Of a stretch of DNA of 64,000 nucleotides, positions 23,157 to 32,956 are shown in pieces. The DNA lies in assembly GCA_028622995.1 (NCBI GenBank), contig JAJQJQ010000002.1:10416001-10480000 (forward strand). The letters are read 5' to 3'. Made by a program: the position numbers and the translations under genes. Under the pieces are notes generated by a model, which was not told where the DNA came from, did no database searches, and was given only the letters and a program-made list of their open reading frames with translations. The stretch is from Panagrolaimus kolymaensis (Eukaryota > Nematoda > Chromadorea > Rhabditida > Panagrolaimidae). The stretch's first letter is position 1, and the number at the start of each line of letters is the position of its first letter.

Positions 23157-23215
23157 AACATTGTGCAAAAATATTATGCAGAAAAGTTGTGTAAAGAAAT
23201 TGTGCAAATGCTATA
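23157..23215. promoter_or_regulatory. Shared gene-end sequence, copy 1
   Basis: Between the convergent 3' ends of cassette proteins A and B the strand reads TTGTGCAAAAATATTATGCA, then AAGTTGTGTAAAG and TTGTGCAAATGC. This is the complement-style version of the GCACAA...TTATGCATAAC words found at the other two gene ends in the cassette. Probably part of 3' untranslated or end-forming sequence; function inferred. Confidence 0.45.
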
Positions 23216-23227
23216 TAAGAAAAAAAT

Positions 23228-23918
23228 TTAAACTTTGCGGGGTAATGTTTTGAAGTGGAATTTCTTGGAGCTGCTTCGATCAAATTTAAATATTTTGATG
23301 TTGATTTCTTCTTCGACAATATTATCTTCATCGGAAGATTCATCAGCTTCATCATCGGAAATTTTTGCCTTTTTATTTTTAATGTTAGGTGAAAGAGGAG
23401 AACCATTTCTCTTTAATACGGGTGGCTCGCATGAGACTTTAGCTATGACATCATAACCCTCGGTTTCTTCATCAAAAGGTGCTGTACACATTTCCAATCT
23501 TGGAGGTTCGTGGGAAATATTTGCATTCGTTGTAGTTTCTTCTTCTTCTTCTTGATCAAGAACTTCATTGAAGCCTTAATGGAAAAATAATTAGTTTATA
23601 AGAAAAAGATTCAAAAAAAAGTCCCACTTTCTTCAATGTTTTTTTCATTCAAAAAATTAAAATCTTCTTCCGAAAAATTATCAAGCCAATGAAAAATGAA
23701 ATCAATTTCGATATTGGGGCCATCGGAAATATTAATAAAAACTTTAAAAAAAGAAGGATATTTTTTTTAGCCTATAAAACAAGCAAGAACTTACAATTGT
23801 CAACTTCAGATGCAGTTTCAATAAAAATGAAATCTTCAGGCTTGAGGGATTTGAGCGTTTCATCAATAAAGTGATGCATGATTTCAGGTTGACCATTAAG
23901 GTTTTCCAAATTTTCCAT
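23228..23918 (-). CDS. Cassette protein B: acidic nuclear-type protein
   Basis: Exons 23918-23795, 23741-23628 and 23574-23228 join in phase to 194 residues. The start MENLENLNGQPEIM is the first ATG. The N-terminal half is rich in Phe, Ile and acidic residues (KPEDFIFIE, EIDFIFHWLDNF). The second half has SPNIKNKKAKISDDE followed by SSDEDNIVEEEI, a basic-then-acidic patch like that in proteins A and F, and ends FHFKTLPRKV. The second donor is GTGGGA, less canonical, so that junction is less sure. No family recognised. Divergent from the F-box gene, with about 395 bases between starts. Possibly a chromatin- or transcription-related protein by composition only. Confidence 0.6.
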
Positions 23919-24314
23919 CTTTTCTACAAAAAAAGAAGAAGAAAAAAATATGTCGTCGGGTTACAGTAAAAAAGAAAAAGACAAAATGACTTTTTATTTT
24001 TCTGGTGTATCGCTAACAAAGAAAAAAGAAAGAAAAGAAAGTCAAACTTATGAGGTCACATCTGGTTGTTTCGGCATTCAAAAGGAATACAACGAACGCT
24101 ACAAAAAAAGTTTTTGTTGCGATTATCCATGTTTTTAAAAATAAACAAATATGCAGATTTATTTCTTTTGTCTTTCTTTTGCCGTAAAAACTTTGCGTCA
24201 TTAAAAATAACTTTTTTTTTTCTCTGGTGATGCTTATCCGTTCAATGAAGAATCATTTTTGATACAAAATATTCATCATCATCGGTTGCTGTTGCTTTAT
24301 TATTTTTTTTTGCT

Positions 24315-25368
24315 ATGGAGCAAAACATTCAAAAATTTCAATGTGGTTTTGACCAGCATTTTGCAAATTTATATATCCGTGAGAAAGAGATGGAAGAACA
24401 ACACCTTCTTAAATTATATGAATCTACTCAACCAGCACTAAATATTTTTGATTTACCCAACGAAGTACTTTTTAATATTCATGCTCATATTCCCTCATTA
24501 GAAAATGCGGTTGCACTTTCTCATTCGTCTAAACGAATGCGCTTTATTTTTTTTGACAACACCCGATATGGCTGGAAGATGATCGATGAGAAAGTAGGTT
24601 TTTAAGAAAATTTTAATATTCATAAATTTTTTTATGATTTTTTCTATTTCATTTTCAGAATGCTCATTTTGGGTTATTTTTCAAAGATGATAAAAAAGTA
24701 TTGGAAACTCATCAAATAATTCTCCCATCCTGTTTAAAGTTCATACGCTGCCCTGAAGAAGTACTTCTTGAAGGTTTGGAAAAAATGCTTACAGATCATC
24801 TTTTTTATGAAGAAATAATCTTCGATAAGTGTGATGTAACACCTAAAGTTATTCAAAAACTTCGTGTAAACTGTCAGAAAAAAATCGAATTTAAAAAATG
24901 TGTCATCAGTGCAAGCTTTGAAAGCATCCTCGAAGCTTGCGCTAGCGTAAGAGTTTTTAAGTTAGTTTATTTTTCTCTTTCTTTTTTTTTTTGAGGGTAA
25001 ATGGTTTTTTTAGGCTCAATTCTCCAGGTTTCTATTACGGCCCTCTTTATTATCACTATATCGGGAAACATCTTGGCAGACATAAATTTTTACGTGAACT
25101 TTCACTTACTGAAATTCCTATCAAGGGTGTGACACCCTTTGTCAGAACCTTAAAAGTATGCATTTTTTTTATAATAAAAGAAAAGGCTTCTTTTTTATAA
25201 AATATTTATGTAAAACTAATTCTTTTATAGAGAATTATGTCATTTCCTACTCGTGTACAAGTTAGTTTTTTACACCGTGCCAGCCGTCAACAAAAAATGG
25301 AAGCAGTATATGAGCTTCACATGCTAGCATCAAAGCTTAATTTCCCAATCAATTGCAGTGAAACATAA
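24315..25368 (+). CDS. Cassette protein C: F-box protein
   Basis: Exons 24315-24593, 24659-24960, 25014-25155 and 25231-25368 give 286 residues. After a helical leader (REKEMEEQHLLKLYE) the F-box is at about residues 45-85: IFDLPNEVLFNIHAHIPSLE, then AVALSHSSKRMRFIFFD. LP-x-E-V-L-x-x-I is the classic Skp1-binding pattern and is closer to canonical than the F-box-like loci at 4.7-5.9 and 34-35 kb. The rest is a variable region with DKCDVTPKVIQKL and LRELSLTEIPIKG, hinting at leucine-rich-repeat-like strands. Expected role: SCF E3 ligase substrate adaptor. It is odd as cargo of a repeat-bounded element. All splice sites are canonical. Confidence 0.8.
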
Positions 25369-25426
25369 ATCTTACTTTTTTAACATCTTTTATTTTTATT
25401 TTTTGTATAACCCCTTCTTTCCCTTT

Positions 25427-25486
25427 TTCTGCACAATATTTCTTGCATAACTTTTCCTGCATAACTTTTTCTTTTTTATGTTATGC
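25427..25486. promoter_or_regulatory. Shared gene-end sequence, copy 2
   Basis: Just after the F-box gene stop and before the convergent end of protein D: CTGCACAATATTTCTTGCAT, AACTTTTCCTGCATAACTTT and a later TTATGTTATGCG. Same words as copies 1 and 3. Confidence 0.45.
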
Positions 25487-25686
25487 GTGTCTAATTTACT
25501 ATGCTTTTTTTATGTAGTTTCCCCTAATTCATATTATGCAAAATCACTTTCTTTCTTCTTTTTTTTTTTAAATTGTGTAAGCTTCTTTTTTTCACAAAAA
25601 AATCAGTTAGTTTATATGTATTTTTTTTATTTTAATCAAAGCATGTACCCGCAAATAAAAAGTTTTTTTTTAACATAAAATCAAAA

Positions 25687-26206
25687 TTATTCTAAGTCAT
25701 CGTCAAGTTCGTTATTTTCATTCTCGAGAGGACGAACATAAATTAGATCAATTAAAAGGCGGTCACGAAAAATTTCATGATGAGTTTCGGACTGTAATAG
25801 GTTCAATATTCGCGCAAAAACATCCTCGCCTGTCATTGGAATAAGAAGTGGATTTTGCATGGGGAAAGATTCTGATCCAAGATGTTCACTCCAAATGTTG
25901 TAACTATAAAAAAAGTTTTTAAAAATATGAAGAAAAAATGAAAGAAAAAACGATTTACCGAAAGTAGCCATTTGGATTAAGCCCTTTATTTATTTTATTC
26001 ATTGCTTTTTTCAATGTACGATGAATAAGAAGGGTGAATTCGTCATCTTTAGCTTCATAATCACTAAAAATGATAGGTAGAGTCCGCAATAAACTTCCAT
26101 CTGTATTTTCTTCTACAATAACAAGTTTGCCAACAGCCGCACTAAATAAAATCAACTGATAAATTAAATTTTTAAGGGCATTTTTAACTTACCGTGTTCG
26201 AGACAT
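25687..26206 (-). CDS. Cassette protein D: small protein of unassigned family
   Basis: Exons 26206-26193 (14 bases), 26141-25959 and 25903-25687 join in phase to 137 residues starting MSRTRAAVGKL. The C-terminal half reads YNIWSEHLGSESFPMQNPLL, then GEDVFARILNLLQSE and IFRDRLLIDLIYVRP. This pattern (x-L-x-x-P-x-x-x-P-L...V-x-x-x-I-x-x-x-L-QS...D-x-L-x-I-x-x-x-x-V) reminds me of an uncharacterised protein family that accompanies large invertebrate mobile elements; I cannot confirm this. Acidic C-terminus (ELDDDLE). The tiny first exon coincides with one arm of a 13-base inverted repeat. Confidence 0.6.
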
Positions 26207-26308
26207 TTTTTGTCCTTAAAGAAAATAAAAAGGTGACACTCGAAATAACAATGAAAGTCAAGAGTGGGCTTCATTATTATTCTTCTTTATCGAGAGTCTC
26301 GAACACGG
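26192..26308. promoter_or_regulatory. Inverted repeat in the D/E divergent promoter
   Basis: CCGTGTTCGAGAC (26192-26204) and its exact complement GTCTCGAACACGG (26296-26308) are 91 bases apart. The first arm overlaps the start codon region and first donor of protein D. It could be a binding palindrome, a hairpin, or a duplicated scrap of exon 1. Confidence 0.5.
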
Positions 26309-26622
26309 CAACTGCTTTTTTTCTCCTTGTAGCTAAAACAATACATCGATAATCTCTGTTTTACATTTTTAAGTTCAGTCAATCTCTTTTGTCGCCACTT
26401 ATGCAATACTCTTTTTTTGACCCTTTTTTCGGCACCTTTTTTGTTGACTTTTTTTGAAAGCGATCTCCTTTGACCTTTTTTATGGTATCTCAGAGATGTG
26501 GATTTATTTATCGCAAACTTACAGCATCAACTCCATTCTTTTCTTTTTTCTTTACATTTTGATCGTGACTTTTTTTGTTGCTCTTTTTTAATTTAAAAAC
26601 TTTTTTATTTTACAGTTTTGCA

Positions 26623-27382
26623 ATGGATTCCAACTTTGTCAAACCCGAGCCTCAACAAGAAGAAATCGAGGATTTGTTTGCACCCCTTGAGGATCCTGGT
26701 GACTTATTCGATTGGTTTATTCCATCACCACCAAAAACAAGCGAGCCATTTCCTGATAATCAGATGGAAGCTCTCTTCGAAAAACTTGAACTCGAAGAAG
26801 CTCAAAACATTGATCCTGCAGCGTTTTATGGGTAAGCTTTTCCCTTCTTCTTTTTTTACCCTCTTTCTTATTTTTTATAGATATCCCCCATATCAGAAAA
26901 AAACTGTTGATTTTTTGATCCAATTTGAAAAGCAATATGGATGTTCGAAAAAAAGTGCGATTATCTTTCCGTGTAATCACATCACTTCGTTTCACAGCCT
27001 TTGGGGTCAACAATTAAATGCAAATTATGAATTTGAATGCATCAAATGTCATACATTCCATTCTTATGAATTGGTTATGCCCCATCATGGGTAAGCTTTT
27101 ACGCTTTTTTATTAACTCTCTTTTGACATTCTTTTTTTCAGCTACAATACAATGCAACCAAAAACTAATAACTTCATTGATGAATTTGAAGAAGCATATG
27201 GGCACTCCAAAAAACCCCACGTTATTTTCCCCTGCGATCATGTTCATGAAAAGAATGTCATTTACGAGTTAGTGTTCAATGAATCGAACGAATTTGAATG
27301 TAAATTGTGTAAAACCTGGCACCATGGAGATCTCATCGTTCCAACCAGTCGGCCTTTAACAGCATATTCAACATACCTCTGA
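26623..27382 (+). CDS. Cassette protein E: duplicated zinc-binding exon protein
   Basis: Exons 26623-26831, 26881-27090 and 27142-27382 give 219 residues. Exon 1 encodes an acidic, Pro/Leu-rich leader (EDLFAPLEDPGDLFDWF). Exons 2 and 3 each encode one copy of a ~70-residue module: DFLIQFEKQYGCSKK..IIFPCNH, then YEFECIKCHTFH...LVMP, and NFIDEFEEAYGHSKK..VIFPCDH, then NEFECKLCKTWHHGDLIVP. Each has C-x-H, C-x2-C and a distal His, a zinc-ribbon-like ligand set. Both exons have the same phase and both donors read GGGTAAGCTTTT, so the module arose by exon duplication. Family not recognised; a nucleic-acid or protein-binding nuclear role is a guess. Start chosen at the first ATG after a TTTTACAG site. 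Confidence 0.7.
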
Positions 27383-27497
27383 TATAAATCCCTTGTTGCA
27401 TCTCCTAAACTTTTTAAACATTTTTTCTTTTCTTTTGCTCAATGCTTTTCCATTCTAACGATGCTTTTTTTTGTTACCGTAATAAAAATTTATGTAA

Positions 27498-28091
27498 GTG
27501 AGATCAAAGGTGTTGATTCAGCAAACATATTTTTTTCTCAAAACATTGTGTGTATTTTCATTGCGTCGACGGACAGAACCTGATGGGGAGTCGCGTCTAT
27601 CCTTTCTCCACACGCGCGCATGTCATCTTTGTAAAGATTGCAAAGAGAGAAATCTCAAAGCTGCTTATGCCCTTGGTTAGTTTTTAAATTTTAAATAAAT
27701 AGAACATTACTAAATTATGTTTATTCTAGATACGAGAATTCCATTGACTGGAAAAACCCCATATGGTTTCAATTCAGCCAAAAAAACTTTCAATAAATTC
27801 ACTTCCACGAGCGATGATCAATCCCTCCGAATGCCTCCACCAATGGGAACATCAACACCAAACAATAAACGTGCTGCATATCCTCCTTCCATCACTAATG
27901 CACCAAACAAGAAAAGAAGATTCGTTGTTGTGGATGATGAATTCCCTGATGATGAATGCTTTGATCAAGTTTCACCCGTTTATCAAGAATCTTGCTCATC
28001 CAATATGGAGAACAAGTATCCGAAAACCTCATTGCTGCATGACATTCAACAACACCTCCAACAACAACAACGCAAGCATAAGTCTTTTTAA
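27498..28091 (+). CDS. Cassette protein F: Cys-containing, NLS and Gln-rich protein (5' end unresolved)
   Basis: Two exons are clear: one ending at about 27674 (KAAYAL/gttag) and 27730-28091, in phase, with stop TAA at 28089. The first reads TEPDGESRLSFLHTRACHLCKDCKERN, which looks like the second half of a RING- or zinc-type finger (H-x4-C-x2-C-x2-C). The first metal ligands would lie upstream, where I find no in-frame ATG after the TAA at about 27495, so a 5' exon is missing from this model. Exon 2 has TPNNKRAAYPPS, PNKKRRFVVVDDEFPDDE (basic-acidic patch as in A and B) and ends with a Gln-rich helix QQHLQQQQRKHKSF. Probably nuclear. It follows protein E by about 115 bases on the same strand. 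Confidence 0.5.
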
Positions 28092-28309
28092 TTTATTTTC
28101 TCTCCTTCCAAAACTTTCTTTTTTTTGTTTCATTTGCTTGCAAAAAGCTTTTCTTTCTTTTCCATCCATCAAAAAAAAAAATTACTCTGCTAAGCTTTTT
28201 TAATTTCTGCTTTACTTTTAAATTTATTGATTGAACTCTTCTTTTTATTGATTTGCTTGTGCTTCTTTTTTTATACATGCAATTGATTGATCATAAACAT
28301 ATTTATTCT

Positions 28310-28377
28310 TACACAACTTTTTTATTTTTTGCATAACATTATTACACAACTTTTTGCATAACTTTTATGCATAACAA
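28310..28377. promoter_or_regulatory. Shared gene-end sequence, copy 3
   Basis: Downstream of protein F: TTACACAAC..., TTTTTTGCATAACATTATTA, CACAACTTTTTGCATAAC and TTTTATGCATAACAATAG. The densest copy of the GCATAAC/ACACAAC words that also follow proteins A/B and C/D. Confidence 0.45.
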
Positions 28378-28405
28378 TAGATTTGATTTTGCACAAAAAA
28401 AAGTC

Positions 28406-28537
28406 CGAACTGCAAATACAGTAATCGAACTGCAAATACAGTAATCGAACTGCAAATACAGTAATCGAACTGCAAATTAAGCCACGCCCCCTTTTCCCCT
28501 TCTTTTATTGGTGGATTGAAAGCCACGCCCCCTTTTT
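28406..28537. repeat. Tandem repeats next to the right TIR
   Basis: A 20-base unit (AACTGCAAATACAGTAATCG) is repeated three times plus a partial copy at 28408-28475. It is followed by a diverged partial copy of the TIR inner half (CCACGCCCCC, CCCCTTCT-TTTATTGGTGGATTG) at 28481-28537. The left end has no matching tandem array, so the right end expanded separately. Confidence 0.75.
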
Positions 28538-28653
28538 CCCCTTCTCTTATTGGTGGATTGAAAGCTCCGCCCCTTTTTTGCACGAAAAAAGACCGAACTG
28601 CAAATTAGGCCACGCCCACAATGGCGCATTCACCTCCCTCATACTACTAATAT
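28538..28653 (-). repeat. Right terminal inverted repeat
   Basis: Inverse copy of 21737-21852 (114 of 116 positions). Outer end reads CTCATACTACTAATAT before a non-repeat flank GATTGTTTTC. Confidence 0.85.
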
Positions 28654-29496
28654 GATTGTTTTCTCACTTTCAGGATGAAGGTGATGGGCATACCCCGTTT
28701 GGGGATCAAGAGAAAGAATAAAAAACGAAAATACCTTTTGCTTTAATAAAAAATCTCAAACTCCCTTAGTGAATTCACAATGTTACTAATCCTCAGAAAA
28801 CACACAAAATGGGATAATTAATAACAAAGAATACGTTTAGAATTAATGCTTAATTAAATAAATCGGTGAGTTTAATATACCGCATTATTTTACAACTAAA
28901 ATAAAACCAAAAGCATATCGAAATTAAGTATATCGAAGAAAATTTGACCAAAAGGGGTTTTAATTATAAAAGAAAGGGAAAGAAAGTCATCTAAAGCCAA
29001 ATAATATATAATAAATGAGCATTATTATTTAAAAATAGCATTAATATATTCAATACTACGCTTTTTGTGATCATTTAAAAACGGAGAGCATTATAAATAA
29101 GAGCCTAAGAAAAAAATTATTAGGGTTTTTGCGTAAGCATGAAGAGAGGGACCTAATTTTGGAAAAAAATTTGGGTGGAAAACCCTGCGCATGGCGAGGA
29201 GGACCTCAAGGCCGAAAAAAAATTCCCATCCCCCAATCGTGGTATGGTGATGGGGTTCGGTTTAAAGAATGGCCTAGCTATTTTTGCAAGGATTATGGCA
29301 GAAATATTTTATGTTTTGATGGGTTTCTAAAAAAATACATATATCTTAATCCAAAATATTTTTATGTTTAAATTTTGTTTAAAAATTTTACCTTTAAATT
29401 ATTAAAAAATATTTCAAAATCAAAAATTTCTGGAATTCCAGACATACATCTGGAAGTCATACACATTAATTTAAAAAAATATGATTGTTAAATTAT
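28654..29496. other. Gene-poor interval with one odd short frame
   Basis: The flank right of the cassette. At 29129-29371 an 80-codon plus frame contains GKPCAWRGGPQGRKKIPIPQ and SWYGDGVRFKEWP, richer in Gly, Pro and Trp than chance AT-rich sequence. It has no identifiable partner exons and I do not recognise it. It may be a decayed coding relic. Confidence 0.25.
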
Positions 29497-30848
29497 TTAA
29501 TGAATATTTTTATGAAAAGCTTTTAAATAAATTCTTGCACCTTTATATCCATTTTCCGGTTCTTTGTGTCTCACTGTGACATTTGTAGAAAAATATTCCA
29601 ATGTTTGATTGACACCAGTTAACCTAAAAAAGGAAAGAAATTTTATTGAAAATAAAAAGTTTTTTCAGTGAATTACATTTTTTTCTTTCCTAAAGCGTCT
29701 TCAAATTCTAAAGTGCCATTTTTTGAAATATCATAATCGCGAACTGTAAATTGAACAGTGATGTTTTGAATACTATAAAAAAGAGGCCGAGCGTAGTAAG
29801 TATCGGGTATATCATTCACTGTTTCAAGCAAAGAAAAACATGGGGATGAAATATAAATAACTAAAAAAGGACAAAATAAGTATATATTTATCATTCTTTT
29901 ATAAGAAATACTCATACTTTTTGCTGGTTCATCATAACCGGCAAGAAACTCATAGCTTTTAAAAAATAGGCTTGTTTTCGCAGGTATTTTAATAACATAA
30001 TATTTTGAATTTAAAACCAAAGATTGCCATAGAGTTGCATCAGTTTGGCTAAAAACTTTATTCTACGTTATGTAAATTTGTATTAATATAAAGTTTTATA
30101 ACAGAATAACTTACTTGAAATCAACTAATTTTGTTTGATCATTTAAACCATTAAAAATTTCTATTTGATTTTGATTACCATTTTCATAACTAAATTGACT
30201 TTTTATAACCATTATAGTTAAATAATTAACAATCAATATTTTACAATATCCTCCTTGTTCATTTGAAATCATAGAATTTCTAAAAAAAAATATTTAATAA
30301 GAATTAATGCCTTCATTAAAAGTTTTATTCTATTCCCCTTTACCGACATGGTGAAATAAATTTTTCAAAAGCATTTAGGTCGATAGGTAAAATGACAAAC
30401 AAAAAATTACAAAGAGACTCCCAATCCATTGTATGCTCTTTATCTTCTTCTTTTTACCCCCAAAATGATTACATACTTTAGTAAAACAATTTCACCAAGC
30501 CAATCAGCATTGATAGGTTCGTTGATATAAAATATGGTTTCTTTAAATCGACAATTTTCAAAAGAAGCTGAAATTGATATAATTATACTTTTGAATTGCA
30601 TAAAACATAAAACAAAATTTTTTTTAATGTTTTAAGCCGGATCTAAGTCGGGAATATCGTTTTTTTTAATAAAGAAAAGTTATATCTTGCTTTTGAACTT
30701 TTGGCTTATAACATTTATTTTTAAAGAGTTTTAAATGATAAAATTTTTTCTAAAATTTAAAAAAGTTACCTTTTTTAGCCTTAACTGTAACATGATTTTT
30801 ATTCATAACATAAGTATTAATAAAAATAACAAATGATTTTAAATTCAT
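29497..30848 (-). CDS. CUB-like secreted protein (paralog 3)
   Basis: Exons 30848-30770, 30567-30477, 30279-30115, 30048-29918, 29860-29677 and 29623-29497 join in phase. The start MNLKSFVIFINTYV is a plausible signal sequence. Mature segments: SFENCRFKETIFYINEPIN (typical first strand of nematode CUB-like proteins), GGYCKILIVNYLTIMVIKSQ, NQIEIFNGLND, a second half with SSPCFSLLETVNDIPD and FTVRDYDISKNGT, ending YKGARIYLKAFHKNIH. Two CUB-like units are inferred. It starts only 62 bases after the stop of the preceding minus-strand CUB-like gene, so co-transcription or an over-split single gene is possible. The exon 1 to 2 join is phase-consistent but spans about 200 bases. Confidence 0.65.
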
Positions 30849-30910
30849 AGAATTAATACTTAAATAAATTATTTATACATATTTTACTTTTTTGGACTAA
30901 AATAAAAGGC

Positions 30911-32956
30911 TTACTTATTTTCTTGTAAAACAATGGTTAAATTGAGATCAGCATAAAATTGTAAATAAGTTAAAGGTGATTTATAATAATCGATTTGTAG
31001 CGAATCATTATTTTTCTTTAACTCATCAGAAAGTTCAATATGGAGAAGCATTTTTTTATTCTGAAAATATGAATCCAAAACTTGCCATGGAACGTCATTA
31101 GTTACAATGATTGTAGGCAATACTTTAAATTCTGAAACAACGTTTATGTGATAGTATAAATATTTTATGGTTAAACATACTTTCATAAGCTTGTAAGTGC
31201 ATATTAAATTGTCCTGTTTCCAAAACAACGCCAGAATAGAATTCAAATGTTGTATTTGAATTTGGTTGAAGAATTTGCGTATGGCCCTAAACCAACATTC
31301 ATTTTAGCCAAAATATATTTCTCTGAACAATTTTCGTCAATAAGAATCTATAACTATATATAAAATATAATTTTAATTGGACTTTGTAAGACTCTTTGTA
31401 TTTAATAAATGATTTACCGTAAAAGTACAATTCATATTTGCACAATACCAATTCATATATAAATTGTCAGATATATTACTTGTGTCAATTAAAGTATAAT
31501 CATATTCATTTTCGCATGGTACAGTAATTATAAGATTATTACAATTGCATTCTAAAAGTTAACATTAAATTTGTTTTAAATTATTTATATTTAACGTTTG
31601 CGGTTACGATTGGAAGGAAATCTGCAACATTTATTAAAGTGCATACCGTAATAAATAAAATCAATATTAAATCCACTTGTTGTTATACTTCCATCACTTA
31701 AAAATTGCCAAAATAAAGTTTTTGCTGTTCCATTTTCATATGGTCCAAAGGGAATGGTTTTTAAATATTCATATTTAGTAAACATAATTACAATATTATT
31801 TTCATCGCTGTCTATTTCAAGTGAGATAGGATCAGCGATATTTTCAAAATCATATATTCTGTTTATTGGAGAAACAAACAATTGTTGATTTAATGTAATA
31901 TTTGTTGATAAATCACAAAATGAATTATTTGGGTAAAATGAATTTGACCATCTGAAAAACCCGCCTTGTTCTTCTTCGGCGCAATTACCAATTGTTCGAT
32001 TGAAATCCTTTTTTACAATAGTTATAAATGCATGAAAAACTGGATATTGTGAACATGCATTAAGAATTACGGTTATATTGTGATCCACGTTATAATAAGG
32101 AACGTTTGATTTTGTGTAAATGCTAAAAATATTTTTTCACAAAAAATTTCAAAAACGGCAAGAAAAAAAGTTTACTCTGTAATAATATAATCTGAGCTAT
32201 TTTTGACTATAACAGTGGCATTCGAAATATCAATTTTATAAGGCATTATCGAAGTAAATTTAAAACCATAATCTTTTGGTGCTGTAAAAGTCCAAGAGCA
32301 ATTCACATTTACTTTGTTAAAATTATTTGTGTGAATATAAATAATTTCAGTTTCATCATCCAAAAATACCGGTTGAGCTATATTTACCATATCACAACTA
32401 TTTTGTTCGTAATATTTTTCATAAATTATATAACCTTGAAAATATAAATGTAAAACATCATCAGGCGGTTTACCACCGTAGGTAAAAATTAAAGAAGAAT
32501 TTGTTGTTGGATGCCTTTCTGGAACGCCCTCATTTACATTAAGAATAGTGCTATAGTATTATTTTTAATTATAATTTATAAAAATTTAATGACTAACGGT
32601 TCAGAACTACCATCAATAATTACAAAGTTATAATCTGTTAATAAACCATTTGTGAGGACAATGTTCAAAAACATAGATTCCTAAATTTTTTAAGCACCTT
32701 GGTTAATTTTTTATTTAGCGTTAAAGAACAATTTAAATAAACCTACTTCATTTGTAGCATTTCCCGAAATATTCAAAGTGCAATTTTCCATCATTTTCAG
32801 AGTCAAAGCATTTGGAAAATCTGGGGATTCAATAAAAACAATTTCATTTTCATTCAAAATTATTTCTTTTGGAGAATCACAAATAATTTTTTTATGTTTA
32901 CTTTCACAAAAAGTAACCAATAAATTTAAACTAAATAAAAGAAGAGAAATTTTCAT
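30911..32956 (-). CDS. CUB-like secreted protein (paralog 2), apparent frameshift
   Basis: Exons 32956-32747, 32680-32598, 32550-32176, 32122-31647, 31551-31418, 31347-31181 and 31131-30911. Start MKISLLLFSLNLLVTFCES is a clear signal peptide, then KIICDSPKEIILNENEIVFIES, LNIVLTNG, DDETEIIYIH, NCSWTFTAPKDYGFKF and IPFGPYENGT, all shared with paralog 1. In exon 6 the frame through GLGPYANSS meets TGA, while the frame resuming downstream (LQPNSNTTFEFYSGVVLETG) is offset by one. Compared with paralog 1 the gap is about 11 bases short at about 31265-31285. Exon 7 then reads on and ends LTIVLQENK. Either a small deletion disabled the gene or the sequence has an error there. Confidence 0.65.

Larger units (their letters stand above)
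21737..28653. mobile_element. Candidate mobile cassette: 6.9 kb bounded by 116-bp TIRs, six genes
   Basis: The left end 21737-21852 and right end 28538-28653 are inverse copies, starting ATATgAGTAGTATGAGGGAGG and ending in CCAATAAGAGAAGGGG, with two substitutions over 116 bases. Between them lie six genes in the order + - + - + +, densely packed, with three convergent or terminal gene ends sharing a common sequence and the divergent pairs sharing compact promoters. The segment is visibly richer in G and C than its surroundings. I recognise no transposase, integrase, polymerase or helicase, and no convincing target-site duplication (left flank CCTTCA, right flank GATTGT). It is therefore a candidate non-autonomous or novel multi-gene element, or an old inverted-repeat-flanked gene cluster. 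The repeat match is seen; mobility is inferred. Confidence 0.6.

Noticed and set aside
28365..28583. Gly-rich minus frame
   Set aside because: Product of tandem repeats in and next to the right terminal repeat.
21737..28653. Maverick/Polinton or a DNA virus insertion
   Set aside because: No family B polymerase, integrase, packaging ATPase, protease or capsid frame is present and the element is too short; only the terminal repeats and gene density are reminiscent.
30571..30911. Joining CUB-like paralogs 2 and 3 as one protein
   Set aside because: The donor at the end of paralog 2 gives a phase that meets a stop in the next exon, while paralog 3 has its own signal-like start in phase.
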